Assembly (NCBI RefSeq): GCF_004765785.1
Contig: NZ_SBIT01000008.1
Span: forward strand, 1 to 64,000
DNA from: Halorussus ruber
GTDB lineage: Archaea > Halobacteriota > Halobacteria > Halobacteriales > Haladaptataceae
Direction: 5' to 3'
DNA length: 64,000 nt
In this document: positions 33,792-42,463 of the stretch, piece by piece
Layout of the letters: each line of letters starts with the position of its first letter
How positions within the stretch are numbered: the stretch's first letter is position 1
Made by a program: the position numbers and the translations under genes
Notes under the pieces: model-generated
Databases searched by the model: none
Seen by the model: the letters and a program-made list of their open reading frames with translations, nothing else
Told to the model about the DNA's origin: nothing

Positions 33792-34769
33792 ATGGAGTAC
33801 ACGAATCTCGGCGACACCGGCCTCGAAGTCTCGCGGTTCTGCCTCGGGTGCATGAACTTCGGGAGCGACCAAGAGTGGATGATAGCCGACGAGGAGAAGA
33901 GCCACGAAATCATCGACCGCGCAATCGAGTTGGGCGTCAACTTCCTCGACACCGCCAACGTCTACTCCCACGGCGAGAGCGAGGACATCGTCGGCGACGC
34001 CATCGAGGACCACGACCGCGAGGAGTTGGTCATCGCCACGAAGGTCTACGGCGCGATGGGCGAAGGGCCGAACAAGCAGGGCCTCTCGCGCAAGCACATC
34101 CTCGACCAAGTCGAGGGGAGCTTGGACCGCCTCGGCACCGACTACATCGACCTCTACCAGATTCACCGCTGGGACGAGAACACGCCGGTCGAGGAGACAC
34201 TCCACGCGCTCGACCACCTCGTCGAGACCGGCAAGGTGCGCTACATCGGGGCCTCCACGATGGCGGCGTGGCAGTTCACCAAGGCGCTCTACCAGAGCGA
34301 CCTGAACGACTACGCCCGGTTCACCTGCATGCAACCCCAGTACAACCTCGTGGACCGCCAAGAGGAACAGAACGTCCTGCCGGTCTGCGCCGCGGAGGGC
34401 GTCGGCGTCATCCCGTGGAGTCCCCTCGGCGGCGGGTTCCTGACCGGCAAGTACGACCGCGATTCGGAACCCGACGAGGGTCGGGCCGCGACCGACGAAC
34501 ACACCCACGAGCGATTCACCGACGAGAACTGGGCCGTCCTCGACGCAGTTCGGGAGGTCGCCGACCAGAAGGACGCCACTCCGGCGCAGGTCAGCCTCGC
34601 GTGGCTCCTCCACAAGGACGTCGTAGACGCGCCAATCGTCGGCCCGCGGAGCATCGACCATCTGGAGGAGAACGTCGGCGCGTTCGACGTGTCACTCTCC
34701 GACGATGAGATGGAACGTCTCGAAGCGCCGAAAGACCCGGTCTGGTCACGCTCGATAGCTGACTTGTAG
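33792..34769 (+). CDS. Aldo/keto reductase
   Basis: This 325-aa NAD(P)H-dependent oxidoreductase has a TIM-barrel fold. The catalytic tetrad is visible: D53 and Y58 in FLDTANVYSHGESE, K84 in VIATKVYG and H125 in YQIHRWD. The C-terminal cofactor loop GPRSIDHLEENV is present. It resembles the AKR11/12 (YajO/YhdN-like) group that acts on sugars or aldehydes. Its position just before a sugar importer suggests a role in carbohydrate turnover. ATG 33792 is the family start. Confidence 0.92.
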   Translation: MEYTNLGDTGLEVSRFCLGCMNFGSDQEWMIADEEKSHEIIDRAIELGVNFLDTANVYSHGESEDIVGDAIEDHDREELVIATKVYGAMGEGPNKQGLSRKHILDQVEGSLDRLGTDYIDLYQIHRWDENTPVEETLHALDHLVETGKVRYIGASTMAAWQFTKALYQSDLNDYARFTCMQPQYNLVDRQEEQNVLPVCAAEGVGVIPWSPLGGGFLTGKYDRDSEPDEGRAATDEHTHERFTDENWAVLDAVREVADQKDATPAQVSLAWLLHKDVVDAPIVGPRSIDHLEENVGAFDVSLSDDEMERLEAPKDPVWSRSIADL

Positions 34770-34980
34770 GCCGCGTTTAGAGGGTCGCTATCGAGTATAA
34801 CGCCTCCGAGAGGCGACGTGAAACAGTCGAAATGGTTACTTTCTGCACAGATGATAGTGTTCGTTTTCGGGGCGATACTCGCGCCGAGAAACCGACTTCC
34901 GAATTAGGCATCACACAATCGCCCACACCCGTTCGGAAACCCGACCTTACCCTCGACCTATTTGTAACAACGAATGTAGT

Positions 34981-35002
34981 TACTATCACTAGGGTATATA
35001 TG
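34981..35002 (+). promoter_or_regulatory. Promoter and TrmB-like operator of the sugar ABC operon
   Basis: TATATA at 34995-35000 lies about 30 nt before the ATG at 35028. Directly upstream is TACTATCACTAGGGTA (TACT-N7-GGGTA), one base away from the TACT-N7-8-GAGTA site of Halobacterium TrmB. CTATCACTAG within it recurs as CTACCACTAG before the oxidoreductase gene. The 258-bp gap otherwise shows nothing clear. Confidence 0.5.
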
Positions 35003-35027
35003 GGGAAACGCCGTGATACTGAGTGGA

Positions 35028-36575
35028 ATGGTTGACAGTAGTTCACACGAGTCTGATGACGACGCCGCGCGGGACGGGGGAGTCTCGCGCCGGAAGTTCG
35101 TCCAGGCTGTGGGGGCGTCAGGCGCAGCGGCGGGTATCGCAGGCTGCACGGGGAGTGACCAGCCGAAAAATCAGGGCGGGGGAGACCAAGCTAACGACGC
35201 CGGAAGCACGGTCGGAAACGTAGACAACCAAGGCAACAAGACGACGCTTCAGTGGGCGACCGACCCTGATTTCAAAGGAAAGACGTGGAATCAGGAACTC
35301 CAACCGATTCTGTACGAGAACGGCCTCTCGAAGGACATCGAAGTCGAGATTCTGGCGGGACCGTCGGTGACAGACAACCGTCGAGCGCAGTACCAGCAGT
35401 GGTTGTCGGCCGGGCGCTCGAAACCCGATATTCTCTACGTCGACAGTGGGTGGACGATTCCGTTCATCGTCCGGAACCAGTTGATGAACCTGAGTCAGGC
35501 GGGGAACTTCGGGCAGGAGTTCATGAGCCAGCTCGATAACCAGTACTTCGAGGCCAGCGTCTCGACTGCCAAGGGGCCGAACGGCGACCTGTACGCCGTT
35601 CCCCTGTTCCCGGACTTCCCGACGATGCAGTACAACAAGCAGTACCTGAAGCAGGCGGGATACGGGCAGTCGGACTTCGACAAGTGGGCCACGGACTCGA
35701 TGACCTGGCAGAAGTTCTCGCAGGTCACGAAGGAGGCGATGAACAACAACGACGTCCAGTACGGCTACACCTTCCAAGGGAGCGCCTACGAGGGGCTGTC
35801 GTGCTGTGACTTCAACGAGTTCATGTCGAGTTGGGGCGGGGCCTACTTCGGCAACCCCGAGAAGTACCTGTTCGGGCCGGTCGGCGACCGACCCATCACC
35901 GTGGACGAACAGCAGGTCGTCGACTCCATCAAGATGATTCGGACGTTCATCCACGGCTCGAACGCCAACAACACCCTGAACAACTATCAAGGCCAGATTG
36001 CCCCGCCCGCGGTGATGCAGTGGACTGAGGAACCGTCCCGCAAACCGTTCACCAACGGGGGCGCTATCATGCACCGCAACTGGCCCTACGCCATCAACAT
36101 CAGCGGTGCAGAGGACGCACTCGGCAAGGACCTCGGCGTGATGCCGATTCCGTACGCCAAGACCGAGCAAGAGGCCAAGTACCCGATGACGGGCGGTCCC
36201 GTCGCGGCGCTCGGTGGCTGGCACAATGCCGTCAACCCCAACTCCAACAACACGGAGGCGGCGGTCGAGGTGCTGAAGGCGATGATGAGCGACGACTTCA
36301 AGTACAAGCTCTTCGAGGTGCTGGGCTTCCTGCCGCCGGAACCCGAACTGCTGACCTCCCAACGCGCGAAAGAAGTGCCCATCATGGGCCGGTACCTCGA
36401 ACAGCTTCGCATCGCCGGGGAGAACGCGATTCCGCGACCGGTTACCGCGGTCTGGCCTTCCCAGTCGTCCAAAATCGCCCAGCAGGTCAACGGCGCGATG
36501 GCCAAGGGCGGCAACCCCAAGCAGGCGATGACCCAGCTCAAAGCACAACTCGAAGCAATCGAGAGCAGCGCATAG
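35028..36575 (+). CDS. Carbohydrate ABC transporter substrate-binding lipoprotein
   Basis: This 515-aa exported protein has a Tat signal (SRRKFVQAVGASG, RR at 21-22) and a lipobox IAGC with C40, so it is lipid-anchored outside the cell. A Gly/Asn-rich linker is followed by a family 1 (MalE-like) solute-binding fold. It is the first gene of an operon with two permeases and an ATPase. The ligand is probably a sugar or sugar derivative. Confidence 0.93.
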   Translation: MVDSSSHESDDDAARDGGVSRRKFVQAVGASGAAAGIAGCTGSDQPKNQGGGDQANDAGSTVGNVDNQGNKTTLQWATDPDFKGKTWNQELQPILYENGLSKDIEVEILAGPSVTDNRRAQYQQWLSAGRSKPDILYVDSGWTIPFIVRNQLMNLSQAGNFGQEFMSQLDNQYFEASVSTAKGPNGDLYAVPLFPDFPTMQYNKQYLKQAGYGQSDFDKWATDSMTWQKFSQVTKEAMNNNDVQYGYTFQGSAYEGLSCCDFNEFMSSWGGAYFGNPEKYLFGPVGDRPITVDEQQVVDSIKMIRTFIHGSNANNTLNNYQGQIAPPAVMQWTEEPSRKPFTNGGAIMHRNWPYAINISGAEDALGKDLGVMPIPYAKTEQEAKYPMTGGPVAALGGWHNAVNPNSNNTEAAVEVLKAMMSDDFKYKLFEVLGFLPPEPELLTSQRAKEVPIMGRYLEQLRIAGENAIPRPVTAVWPSQSSKIAQQVNGAMAKGGNPKQAMTQLKAQLEAIESSA

Positions 36576-36594
36576 ACATACCTTACACGTTTTT

Positions 36595-37578
36595 ATGGCA
36601 ACAACTGACGAGGGGATTCGTGACTCCGAGCGGTCGGGAGCCTACGTCTCAGCAGTGCGCTGGATGGAGAATCTCAGCGACCCCCAGTTCGCGTACCTGC
36701 TGCTGACGCCGGTACTGCTGTTGCTGGGACTCATCGCGTTCTGGCCGCTGTTGAGTACCTTCAGAATGTCACTGTTCGCCGACAACCTCGTCGGGAGTGC
36801 CGCCCTCGGCGAGTTCGTCGGATTGGAGAACTACGTCGCGCTGCTGACCGGCGAGCGAGACGCTCTGCTGGTCAGGCCCTTCCTCGACCCGTCGACGCCG
36901 TTCCGGAGCGCGCTGACCGTGACGCTCATCTTCACGCTGTTCAGCGTCTTCTTCGAGACGGTGGTCGGGTTCGCGCAGGCGCTGGTGCTGGACCAGGACT
37001 TCCGGGGTCGGCGGTGGGTCCGGGTCGCCATCATCATCCCGTGGGCCGTCCCCATCGTGATTCAGGGGATGATCTTCTTCCTGCTGTTCCAGCCGAACAT
37101 CGGGTTCCTCGTGGACCCGCTCCAGAACTGGGGCATCTTCAGCGCCACGCCGCTGTCGAACCCGGTCGACTCGATGATAATCCTCATCGTGGCCGACGTG
37201 TGGAAGACCTCGGCGTTCATGGCGCTCATCATCCTCGCGGGACTCCAGAGCGTCGACCGGAGCCTCTACGACGTGGGCAGAGTCGCCGGAGCCTCGAAGT
37301 ACCAGCAGTTCAAGATGATAACCCTGCCGCTGGTCCTGCCGTCGGTGCTGGTTGCGATGCTGTTCCGCACCATCGGCGCGATGCGAATCTACGGCCTCAT
37401 CGAGACGGTCGTGGGCTGCAACACGGTGCCCTCGCTGTCGTGTCTCGTCGTCACGACCTTCCGCGGGTCGCGGATGTACGGCACGTCGGCGGCGGTGGCG
37501 TTCATCACGGCGGGGCTCATCGGTCTCGTGGTTTCGGTCTACATCGTCAAGTACGCAGACACGGAGACGGGGGCATAA
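36595..37578 (+). CDS. Sugar ABC transporter permease (MalF/UgpA-like)
   Basis: This 327-aa protein has six membrane helices and the EAA loop near 225 (DVGRVAGASKYQQFKMITLP), which contacts the ATPase. It lies 19 nt after the binding-protein gene and 1 nt before the second permease gene. Together they form the heterodimeric membrane channel of the importer. Confidence 0.94.
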   Translation: MATTDEGIRDSERSGAYVSAVRWMENLSDPQFAYLLLTPVLLLLGLIAFWPLLSTFRMSLFADNLVGSAALGEFVGLENYVALLTGERDALLVRPFLDPSTPFRSALTVTLIFTLFSVFFETVVGFAQALVLDQDFRGRRWVRVAIIIPWAVPIVIQGMIFFLLFQPNIGFLVDPLQNWGIFSATPLSNPVDSMIILIVADVWKTSAFMALIILAGLQSVDRSLYDVGRVAGASKYQQFKMITLPLVLPSVLVAMLFRTIGAMRIYGLIETVVGCNTVPSLSCLVVTTFRGSRMYGTSAAVAFITAGLIGLVVSVYIVKYADTETGA

Positions 37579-37579
37579 C

Positions 37580-38503
37580 ATGGCTACAGAAAGCGATTCA
37601 AGTCAAGGTGCGTTCTCGCGGTGGGTAGACTCGGCGATAGAGAGCCCGGAGAAGGTGTACAGGGCGATGTTCTACGTCGTCATGCTGTTCTTCCTGTTCA
37701 CCACGTTGTTCCCGTTCTACTGGCTACTGGTGCTGGCGCTCACGCCGAACGAGGCCATCACCAGCTTCGGATTCCCGCCGGTGCCCAACGGGTTCAACCC
37801 CGAGGCGTTCGTGAACGTGTTCACGACGGTGCCGTTCCACGTCTACATGTTCAACAGCTTCGTCCTCGGCATCGCCACGACCGCGGTCGTGCTGGTACTG
37901 GCGAGTCTCGCGGGGTACGTGTTCGGCAGGCTCGACTTCCCCGGGAAGGGACCGCTGATGTTGCTGATACTGGCGGTGTCGTACTTCCCGCCAGCGGCGT
38001 TCATCATCCCGCTGTTCCGGCTGTTCACCGGGAACATCTCGCTGTTGGGCGTGTCGAGTCCGAACCTGTTCAACACACCGTTCTCCATGGTGCTCCCGTT
38101 CAGCGCGCTGTTCATGCCGCTGTCAATCTTTATCCTCTCGACGTTCTACGGCCAGATTCCGGACGGACTGGAGGACGCCGCGCGAATCGAGGGGACGACT
38201 CGACTGGGCGCGCTGTTCCGAGTCATCATGCCGCTGTCGGCACCGGGCGTGGCGACGGCGGGGGTGCTGACGTTCATCTCGGTGTACAACGAGTTCTTCT
38301 TCTCGTTCCTGATGACCTCGGGCGAGGCGAACAACTGGGCACCCATCGTCTGGGGTATCCTGAGCTATCAGGGTCAGTACACCCAACTGTACAACCTCAT
38401 GGCCGCGGCGAGTATCGTCGGGGTCCTGCCCGTCGCCATCCTCGTCGTCGTCGCGCAGGAGAAAATCGTCAGCGGACTCACCGCAGGAGCGCTCAAGGAG
38501 TGA
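37580..38503 (+). CDS. Sugar ABC transporter permease (MalG/UgpE-like)
   Basis: This 307-aa protein has six helices and the EAA loop IPDGLEDAARIEGTTRLGAL near 197. The start at 37580 was chosen because it directly follows the stop of the first permease and gives the family N-terminus. The larger open frame upstream is an artefact of overlapping coding. It pairs with the preceding MalF-like protein. Confidence 0.94.
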   Translation: MATESDSSQGAFSRWVDSAIESPEKVYRAMFYVVMLFFLFTTLFPFYWLLVLALTPNEAITSFGFPPVPNGFNPEAFVNVFTTVPFHVYMFNSFVLGIATTAVVLVLASLAGYVFGRLDFPGKGPLMLLILAVSYFPPAAFIIPLFRLFTGNISLLGVSSPNLFNTPFSMVLPFSALFMPLSIFILSTFYGQIPDGLEDAARIEGTTRLGALFRVIMPLSAPGVATAGVLTFISVYNEFFFSFLMTSGEANNWAPIVWGILSYQGQYTQLYNLMAAASIVGVLPVAILVVVAQEKIVSGLTAGALKE

Positions 38504-38509
38504 TTCACA

Positions 38510-39706
38510 ATGGGTAAAGTCATCTTGGAGGACGTCACGAAACGCTACGCGGACGTAACGGCAGTCGACAAAATGAACCTCGAAATCGAGGACGGCGAGT
38601 TCGTCACGCTCGTCGGCCCCTCGGGGTGCGGTAAATCGACGACCTTGGAGACCATCGCGGGGCTGACCATCCCCACCGACGGGAAGATTACGATTGCCGA
38701 CCGGGAGGTCACGAACCTCCCGCCGAAGGACCGCGGCATTGCGATGGTGTTCCAGAACATCGCGCTGTTCCCGCACATGGACGTCTACGACAACATCAGC
38801 TTCGGGTTGCGGCTTCGAGACTACCCGAAGGAGGAGATCGACCGCCGGGTGGACCGGGCCTCGGACATCGTCCAGTTGGAGGGGATGTTAGACCGGATGC
38901 CCGACGAGATGTCCGGCGGTCAGCGCCAGCGCGTTGCGATTGCCAGAGCAATCGTCCGCGAACCCGAAGTGTTCCTGATGGACGAACCGCTGGCGAACCT
39001 GGACGCGAAGCTCCGGGTCCACATGCGGACCGAACTCCAGCGACTCCACAAGGAACTGGACACCACCATCATCTACGTCACCCACGACCAGGCGGAGGCG
39101 ATGACGATGTCCGACCGCATCGCGGTCATCGACGGTGGCGAACTCCAGCAGATCGCACCGCCGCTGGTCTGTTACAACGAACCCGCCAACCTGTTCGTCG
39201 CGGGATTCATCGGGTCGCCGTCGATGAACTTCGTCGAGGGTGAGGTCACCTCGACCGGCCTCTCGACGCCCAACTTCGACGTGGAGTTCGACCCCGGCCA
39301 ACTCTCGGGAGTCGCAGAGGGCGACCACCTCACGCTCGGCGTCCGGCCCGAGGACGTGTATCTCAGGCAGGGTAGCGAGGGCGTCGCCAACCCCACCCAA
39401 TCGATTCCGGCGCGGACCGACGTGCTGGAACCGATGGGCGACGAGATATTCGTCTACCTGCTGACCGGCGACGCGGCCGAACCCAGCATGGAGGCCGACC
39501 CCGAGACGTCCAAGAACCAACTGCTGATGAGCGTGAGCCCCGACTCGGACATCGAGGCCGAACAAGACGTGGAAGTCGTCCTCGACCGCGAGCGAGTCCA
39601 CCTGTTCGACACCGAGACGGGCGACGCCATCAGCCACACGCTAGAGTTCCCGGCGACCGAGGCCGGAGCGGCCGAAACCGAGACCGAAGCGGAGGGCGAC
39701 GACTGA
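38510..39706 (+). CDS. Sugar ABC transporter ATP-binding protein (MalK/UgpC-like)
   Basis: This 398-aa ATPase has Walker A GPSGCGKS at 36-43, signature EMSGGQRQRVAIARAI near 136, Walker B EVFLMDEPLANLD and the switch histidine in THDQAEAM. It carries a C-terminal TOBE/OB regulatory domain (about 240-370). The last about 30 residues are Glu/Ala-rich. The stop overlaps the next start by 1 nt (TGATG). Confidence 0.96.
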   Translation: MGKVILEDVTKRYADVTAVDKMNLEIEDGEFVTLVGPSGCGKSTTLETIAGLTIPTDGKITIADREVTNLPPKDRGIAMVFQNIALFPHMDVYDNISFGLRLRDYPKEEIDRRVDRASDIVQLEGMLDRMPDEMSGGQRQRVAIARAIVREPEVFLMDEPLANLDAKLRVHMRTELQRLHKELDTTIIYVTHDQAEAMTMSDRIAVIDGGELQQIAPPLVCYNEPANLFVAGFIGSPSMNFVEGEVTSTGLSTPNFDVEFDPGQLSGVAEGDHLTLGVRPEDVYLRQGSEGVANPTQSIPARTDVLEPMGDEIFVYLLTGDAAEPSMEADPETSKNQLLMSVSPDSDIEAEQDVEVVLDRERVHLFDTETGDAISHTLEFPATEAGAAETETEAEGDD

Positions 39707-39909
39707 TGGTGTCGGCGCTCGGGTGGTTCTACCTGCTCGGCGGGACGGTGCTGTTTTTCTTCTGGGCCTACGGCATCGTCTCGTTCGCGCTCGACTGCAA
39801 GAACAAGTTCCTCCCGGCGATTCGGACGTGGCTGGCGGCCCGCCGCGAGCGCAAGCGGGACGCCGACCGCGAGAGCGAACGCGAGGAGAAAGAGCAACAA
39901 CTCTACTGA
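39706..39909 (+). CDS. Small membrane protein of the sugar ABC operon
   Basis: This 67-aa protein has one hydrophobic helix (WFYLLGGTVLFFFWAYGIVS) and a long basic/acidic C-terminal tail rich in Arg, Glu and Lys (predicted coiled). Its start shares a base with the ATPase stop, showing co-translation, so it is probably a subunit or accessory of the importer. No family is recognised. Confidence 0.75.
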   Translation: MVSALGWFYLLGGTVLFFFWAYGIVSFALDCKNKFLPAIRTWLAARRERKRDADRESEREEKEQQLY

Positions 39910-40021
39910 GGAATGTCCGGATTGTGCTCGAAGTGTCCGGAACTAAATCCTCGGGAAAGTTTACGTTCTGGCGCTCTGATAGACGCTCGAAGGGAAAAAC
40001 CTAACACCGCCTCAAGGTTGC

Positions 40022-40031
40022 CTACCACTAG
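40022..40031 (+). promoter_or_regulatory. CTAYCACTAG motif before the oxidoreductase gene
   Basis: CTACCACTAG lies 11 nt before the ATG at 40043 and matches CTATCACTAG at the sugar operon promoter in nine of ten positions. A shared regulator for both units is an inference. The position relative to the start differs from that in the operon. Confidence 0.35.
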
Positions 40032-40042
40032 TAACAATACTC

Positions 40043-41116
40043 ATGTCCAGACAGAATGAGCCGGTTCGAGTCGGGTTCGTCGGGTTGGGGAACATCGGTC
40101 ACTACCACGCCGACCGGCTCGTCGAACTAGACGGGGTGGATATCGTCGGCGGCGTGGACATCAATCCCGACGCCCGCGCCCGATTCGCCGAGAAGTACGG
40201 GGTGGAGTCGTTCGAGAGCTACGAAGACCTCTACGACGCGGCGGTGGACGCGGTCGTCGTCACGACGCCCAACAAGTTCCACGAGGAGTACGCCGTCGCC
40301 GCGCTCCGGAGCGGGTTGGACGTCCTCCTCGAAAAGCCCCTGGCCCACTCCTTGGAGAGCGCCGAGCGAATCGCCGAGGCGGCGCGCAACGCCGAGGGCT
40401 TCTGCATGGTCGGGTTCCACAACCGCTTCCGGAACCCGGTGGAAGTCGTCAAGTCCTACCAGGAGGAGGGCCGGTTCGGTCACACCCGCCACGTCGAGGC
40501 CAACTTCATCCGGCGGCGCGGGATTCCGGGCCGCGGGTCGTGGTTCACCAACCACGAAATCGCGGGCGGCGGCGCGCTCATCGACATCGGCGTCCACGCC
40601 ATCGACTTGGCGCTTCACTTCCACGACTTCCCCAAGGTGCAGGAGGTCTCGGGCACCATTCGGTCGCAGTTCGGGTCCCGCGACGACTACGCCTACCTCG
40701 AAATGTGGGGCGAGGACGCCCAGTCGGGCGAGTTCTCGGTGGACGACTCGGTCAGTGCGTTCGTCCGGTGTGAGAACGGCAAGACGTTCACGCTGGAAGT
40801 CGCGTGGGCCGCCAACCGCTCGCCCAACGAGGAGTTCGTCATCCGCGGCACCGAAGCGGGTGCGAACTTCGACAAGGCCGACGATTCGCTGACCATCTAC
40901 GAGACGGGTCGGCAGGGCACCGACCACTTTCAGGACTCCGAGATTCAGACCCGCCACGAGGACCCCCACAAGGCCGAACAGCGCGTCTTCTTCGAGGCGG
41001 TCCGCGACGGCGTGGCCCCGAACGTGAACACCGTGGACCAGGCGCTGGAGGTCCAGCGCGTCATCGACGCCATCTACCGGTCCCACGAGGAGCAACGGGC
41101 GATTCAGGTCGAGTAG
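40043..41116 (+). CDS. Gfo/Idh/MocA family oxidoreductase
   Basis: This 357-aa protein has an N-terminal Rossmann fold (RVGFVGLGNIGHYHADRL near 9), the EKPL motif near 100 with the catalytic lysine, and a C-terminal alpha/beta domain with GGGALIDIGVHAIDLALHF near 174. It oxidises a sugar, inositol or similar polyol with NAD(P). It follows the ABC importer and likely acts on the imported compound. The exact substrate is unknown. Confidence 0.93.
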   Translation: MSRQNEPVRVGFVGLGNIGHYHADRLVELDGVDIVGGVDINPDARARFAEKYGVESFESYEDLYDAAVDAVVVTTPNKFHEEYAVAALRSGLDVLLEKPLAHSLESAERIAEAARNAEGFCMVGFHNRFRNPVEVVKSYQEEGRFGHTRHVEANFIRRRGIPGRGSWFTNHEIAGGGALIDIGVHAIDLALHFHDFPKVQEVSGTIRSQFGSRDDYAYLEMWGEDAQSGEFSVDDSVSAFVRCENGKTFTLEVAWAANRSPNEEFVIRGTEAGANFDKADDSLTIYETGRQGTDHFQDSEIQTRHEDPHKAEQRVFFEAVRDGVAPNVNTVDQALEVQRVIDAIYRSHEEQRAIQVE

Positions 41117-41328
41117 TCGAACCGGCCTTCTGGACCCGCGGCGAGTCGGGACTTCTCCGAGTCCGTCGAGGAATTGCAGAGCGTTGCTTGACGATTGTAA
41201 TTGTTTTCTTTAGCAATCAGAATATTTCTTACCGCTGGAAACGAAGTTACGCGAATTTTCGAGAAAGCCAGCGTAGATGCCGGTCCTGTACGAAGGTTTA
41301 TTTATAGACGTGCGTAAAGCAGACACAT

Positions 41329-41622
41329 ATGTCCGATGCCGATACCGGGGCCGACGACGGACCGGAGATGGTCCAAATCAACCTTCGGTTGAGTCGGTCC
41401 TTCCTCGAAGACATCGACGCGACGTGGAAAGAGCAAGGTTTCAATTCCCGTAGCGAGTTCCTTCGCTACGCGGCCCGTGACGCGGTGAAGCATCCGGAGT
41501 TCTCCCGCGAGGGGTGGAAGCAAATCGCGGCGAGCGAACACGAGTTGCGGTCCGGCAACGCGGAGTTGGTTTCACGAGAGGAAGTCGTCGAGATGATGGA
41601 CCGGGACGAGGATGACGAGTGA
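41329..41622 (+). CDS. Ribbon-helix-helix antitoxin (CopG/ParD-like)
   Basis: This 97-aa protein has an RHH DNA-binding unit (MVQINLRLSRSFLEDIDATW, then GFNSRSEFLRYAARDAV). A C-terminal part with LVSREEVVEMMD probably wraps the toxin. A TATA-like TTTATTTAT is centred 26 nt before the ATG. The gene overlaps the downstream toxin gene by 11 nt. It likely neutralises the toxin and represses the pair. Confidence 0.88.
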   Translation: MSDADTGADDGPEMVQINLRLSRSFLEDIDATWKEQGFNSRSEFLRYAARDAVKHPEFSREGWKQIAASEHELRSGNAELVSREEVVEMMDRDEDDE

Positions 41623-41896
41623 GGAAGGTTGGACTTGGAAGTTCACGAAGCGCGCTGCCGACCAGTTCGACGGACTCGACCCACACGTCCAAGACCGCAT
41701 CGTCTCGAAGCTCGATGAGGTCGTAGATTCGGAGTGGCGCGAACCAGCGGACTTCCTCGAACCGCTGACTGGCGGACCGTTTTCCAAATTCCGCGTCGGG
41801 CAGTACAGACTCGCTTGCGTCCTCGACCACGGCGAGGAGGTCCTCGAAGTCCATCGAATCGAGCATCGAAGCGGTGCCTATACTGCCGACGACTGA
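41612..41896 (+). CDS. ParE/RelE-family toxin
   Basis: This 94-aa protein has the RelE/ParE fold: WTWKFTKRAADQFDGLDPHV, DFLEPLTGGPFSKFRVGQYR and VLEVHRIEHRSGAY. It would act as an mRNA interferase or gyrase poison; which one cannot be told from sequence. It is coupled to the RHH antitoxin by an 11-nt overlap, the usual order and arrangement of a type II system. Confidence 0.9.
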   Translation: MTSEEGWTWKFTKRAADQFDGLDPHVQDRIVSKLDEVVDSEWREPADFLEPLTGGPFSKFRVGQYRLACVLDHGEEVLEVHRIEHRSGAYTADD

Positions 41897-41924
41897 CGAA
41901 AAAAGACGAAGTGAATCCACCCAC

Positions 41925-42197
41925 TCAGGCCGAGGAGGCCGTATCGAGATGCCAACCGGGGTCGGTGCCCGTGCGGTCGAGGAGGTCCGACCGACACGCC
42001 GGGCAGTAGTCGGGGGTGCCCGCCACGCTTCGGGGGACGTAGACCCCGCCGCCGCACTCCACGCAGGCGTCCGCGACGATAGTCGCGCAGTCGGCGCAGA
42101 CGTTGAAGTCGTCTACCGTCAGCTCCCGCAGGGGTTCGAGTTGTTTGTCCAAGAGATACTCGTCGATGACCGCCTGACAGTTTTGGCACGGTTGCAT
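41925..42197 (-). CDS. Zinc-ribbon protein of a haloarchaeal family
   Basis: This 90-aa protein has four CxxC-type pairs: QPCQNCQAV, VCADCATIV, ACVECGGGVYVP and YCPACRSDLL. It should bind two zinc ions. It resembles a haloarchaeal family of unknown function (recalled as DUF7571, unchecked). ATG 42197 was chosen so that the protein starts just before the first cysteine pair, as in the family. It converges with the toxin gene. Confidence 0.75.
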   Translation of the reverse strand: MQPCQNCQAVIDEYLLDKQLEPLRELTVDDFNVCADCATIVADACVECGGGVYVPRSVAGTPDYCPACRSDLLDRTGTDPGWHLDTASSA

Positions 42198-42352
42198 GGC
42201 GATACGATTCGAGCCATGTGAACACGACACAAATACCTATCGGTTTCGGGGGTTTTTTGCATTGTTTTATCGTCTGCTGTGTTTAGACTCGTCGGAAGTC
42301 ACCGGATTTCGGGTGGTATTGGGACTCCTCGGGCTTGGAGTCGCAGGAGCGA

Positions 42353-42415
42353 ACTGGACAGCAGTATCCTCGAAAGCCCTCGCGCGGTTCGCGGTCGCCC
42401 TTTCAGTCCACCAGG
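42353..42415 (-). repeat. Dispersed modular element, solo copy
   Basis: This 63-bp copy is almost identical to that at 12502-12564. It lies head-to-head with a full copy at 42464-42644, so the two form nested inverted repeats. CGAAAGCCCTCGCG pairs with 42630-42643, and CGCCCTTTCAGTCCACCAGG pairs with 42464-42483 (19 of 20 bases). Confidence 0.8.
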
Positions 42416-42463
42416 GCCGCAGGTGTTGGGTCCGCCGGTCGAAGCTGGTTGACACACCCATCT

